The position numbers were made by a program, and so were the translations under genes. Source: Corydoras sp. C115 (lineage: Eukaryota; Chordata; Actinopteri; Siluriformes; Callichthyidae). From it: DNA of 64,000 nt. The stretch spans positions 4,045,912-4,109,911 of the forward strand of contig JAFMOC010000023.1 in assembly GCA_019802505.1 (NCBI GenBank). Direction: 5' to 3'. Below, one piece after another: positions 62,900 to 64,000 of this stretch. The number at the start of each line of letters is the position of its first letter. The first letter of the stretch is position 1. Under the pieces are notes generated by a model. It did no database searches. It was not told the origin of the DNA and saw nothing but the letters and a program-made list of their open reading frames with translations.

Positions 62900-64000
62900 C
62901 TGGCCAAGGGACAGACATCGTGTAGGCTTTGGTAAAAGGAACAAAAATCAGTTCAGGAAAGAGATCAGAAATGGTCCTGGTCCAGCATTAGCTTTCGAAA
63001 ACAATAAAGTACACAATGTTTTCAATTATCACTGCCCCCCTTTTTTTCCCAAAAAATTGGGGAGCCCTATTTTTGATAATGACAAGATATTTTTAAAATG
63101 AGTAAAAGTTTCCCGTTTATTTATTTCAGGTTCAATAATACCTTTGTTTGCGAGGGAAAAGGGTTTTTTAATATGTAGTTTTTGGTAAGAAAAAATAATT
63201 TAGTGAAATTTTTTTCCAAAAATAGTGGTCCCCCAGAGAAGGCCCCCAAAAGTTGAATGATTTTTCCCCCCTTTTAAACACGGTTTTGAAAGGGGAAACC
63301 CCGCTCATTTTCAGGGGCCACATTTCCCTCTTTTAGAGAGTAAATTTATGCACCAAAACCCTTTTTTTCTTCCCAAAAGGGGGTTTGGGTTTGGGGCAAC
63401 TTTGCCAGGCCGTCCAGAGTTGTTCAAAGAAAGGTTTTTCCCATTTGTTTTTCAGGGGCCAAATTTTGCGGGGGGTACTTTCCTCCCCAAAGGGTTTTTT
63501 TGGATTCCCCTTTTCCCCCCGGAAAGGGGTGGTTTTTTTCCCCCCCAAAATTTAAAAGGGGGTTTCGGGATTCCTGACTCCCCTTCCGGGTTTATAGACT
63601 CCCAGACTTGGAGAGCCTTTTCTTCATTCTTGCCTATGCCATCAGTTTATCTATTTCCCCTTCAGCAGTCTTTTGGGGAAACCCCTTTTCTGTTGGAGAA
63701 GGCGGTGAAATCATCCATTTTTAGCTCCCCCCATGGTGGGAAACCTTTTGGCCATTTGGTTTGTTGATCCCTCATACCATTTGTCTTTCACCAATAAGAA
63801 TGACTCAAACGCGTGCTAAAAATAAGATTTGGGAGAAATAGCCCATCCCATTTTCAAAACCCAAATTCAAACCGGTTGGGCCCCCGGGGATGAAGTCTTT
63901 TTACAGAAAAAACACATTGCAGGTTTTTGAAGTAAATGGTAACCCAAAGGGCTTTAAAAAGGTGGGGGAGTGGAAAAAGTCCATTTCGGGAATTGGGTCA
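62900..64000. other. Homopolymer-rich, probably unreliable contig-end sequence
   Basis: Runs such as TTTTTTCCCCCC, GGGGAAACCCC and AAAAGGGGG occur every few bases, unlike the rest of the window. A 139-codon frame at 63348-63767 consists largely of F, P, G and K codons from these runs and matches no family. I treat the stretch as consensus error rather than biology. Confidence 0.55.

Noticed and set aside
63348..63767. 139-codon frame near the right end
   Set aside because: Composition is driven by homopolymer runs and no family is recognisable; likely consensus error.

Overview
The window is eukaryotic, almost certainly a teleost fish and perhaps an ostariophysan. The evidence is a spliced vertebrate-type axonemal dynein gene with GT-AG introns, tRNA-derived SINEs, L2-clade LINEs, Tc1, hAT and CACTA-type DNA transposons, LTR elements, and long TA, TG and CA microsatellites. 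No prokaryotic gene organisation, rRNA, genuine tRNA gene or CRISPR array is visible.

The only clear host gene is dnah10 on the + strand, an inner-arm axonemal dynein heavy chain. Fifty-four exons between 7666 and 35845 join with consistent phases into about 3,125 residues. They cover the linker, AAA1 to AAA6, the stalk with its microtubule-binding domain, and the C-terminal domain, ending at a natural stop. The N-terminal tail, about 1,350 residues by comparison with the usual family length, is not in the window. Its introns hold a solo LTR with a 5-bp target duplication, a complete Tc1 element with an intact transposase, a hAT deletion derivative, several SINEs (one split by another), an old Tc1 fragment and a short minisatellite-bearing LTR element.

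Layout: 1-7665 holds repeats (BEL/Pao-like gag remnant, GC-rich minisatellites, LTR-like direct repeats, an antisense LINE, a hAT remnant, a SINE). 7666-35845 is dnah10. 35846-36950 is its 3' flank, with a truncated SINE and a perfect 50-bp inverted repeat. 36951-44678 is a 7.7-kb CACTA/EnSpm-like transposon bounded by ACACTGTAAA-type inverted repeats and AGT duplications. It carries, both on the minus strand, a C2H2 zinc-finger/TNP2-like transposase and a second spliced gene resembling the proteins annotated in fish as SAMD3-like. 44750-50072 is a nearly intact L2 LINE with a two-ORF layout (esterase-type ORF1, APE-RT ORF2 with one internal stop). 50073-53627 holds small repeat fragments and unrecognised sequence. 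53628-60560 is an antisense, internally deleted L2 copy interrupted by an LTR-flanked element whose interior is a long in-frame 27-bp minisatellite. 60560-64000 is scrambled, homopolymer-rich sequence that looks like a poorly resolved contig end.

The most interesting items are the two-gene CACTA element, the (TG)28 tract that replaces the polypyrimidine tract in front of an in-frame dnah10 stalk exon, the recurrence of codon-multiple GC-rich minisatellites in LTR-type elements, the intact Tc1, and the perfect 50-bp hairpin downstream of dnah10. All assignments come from reading the sequence and from memory of protein families; no database search was run.
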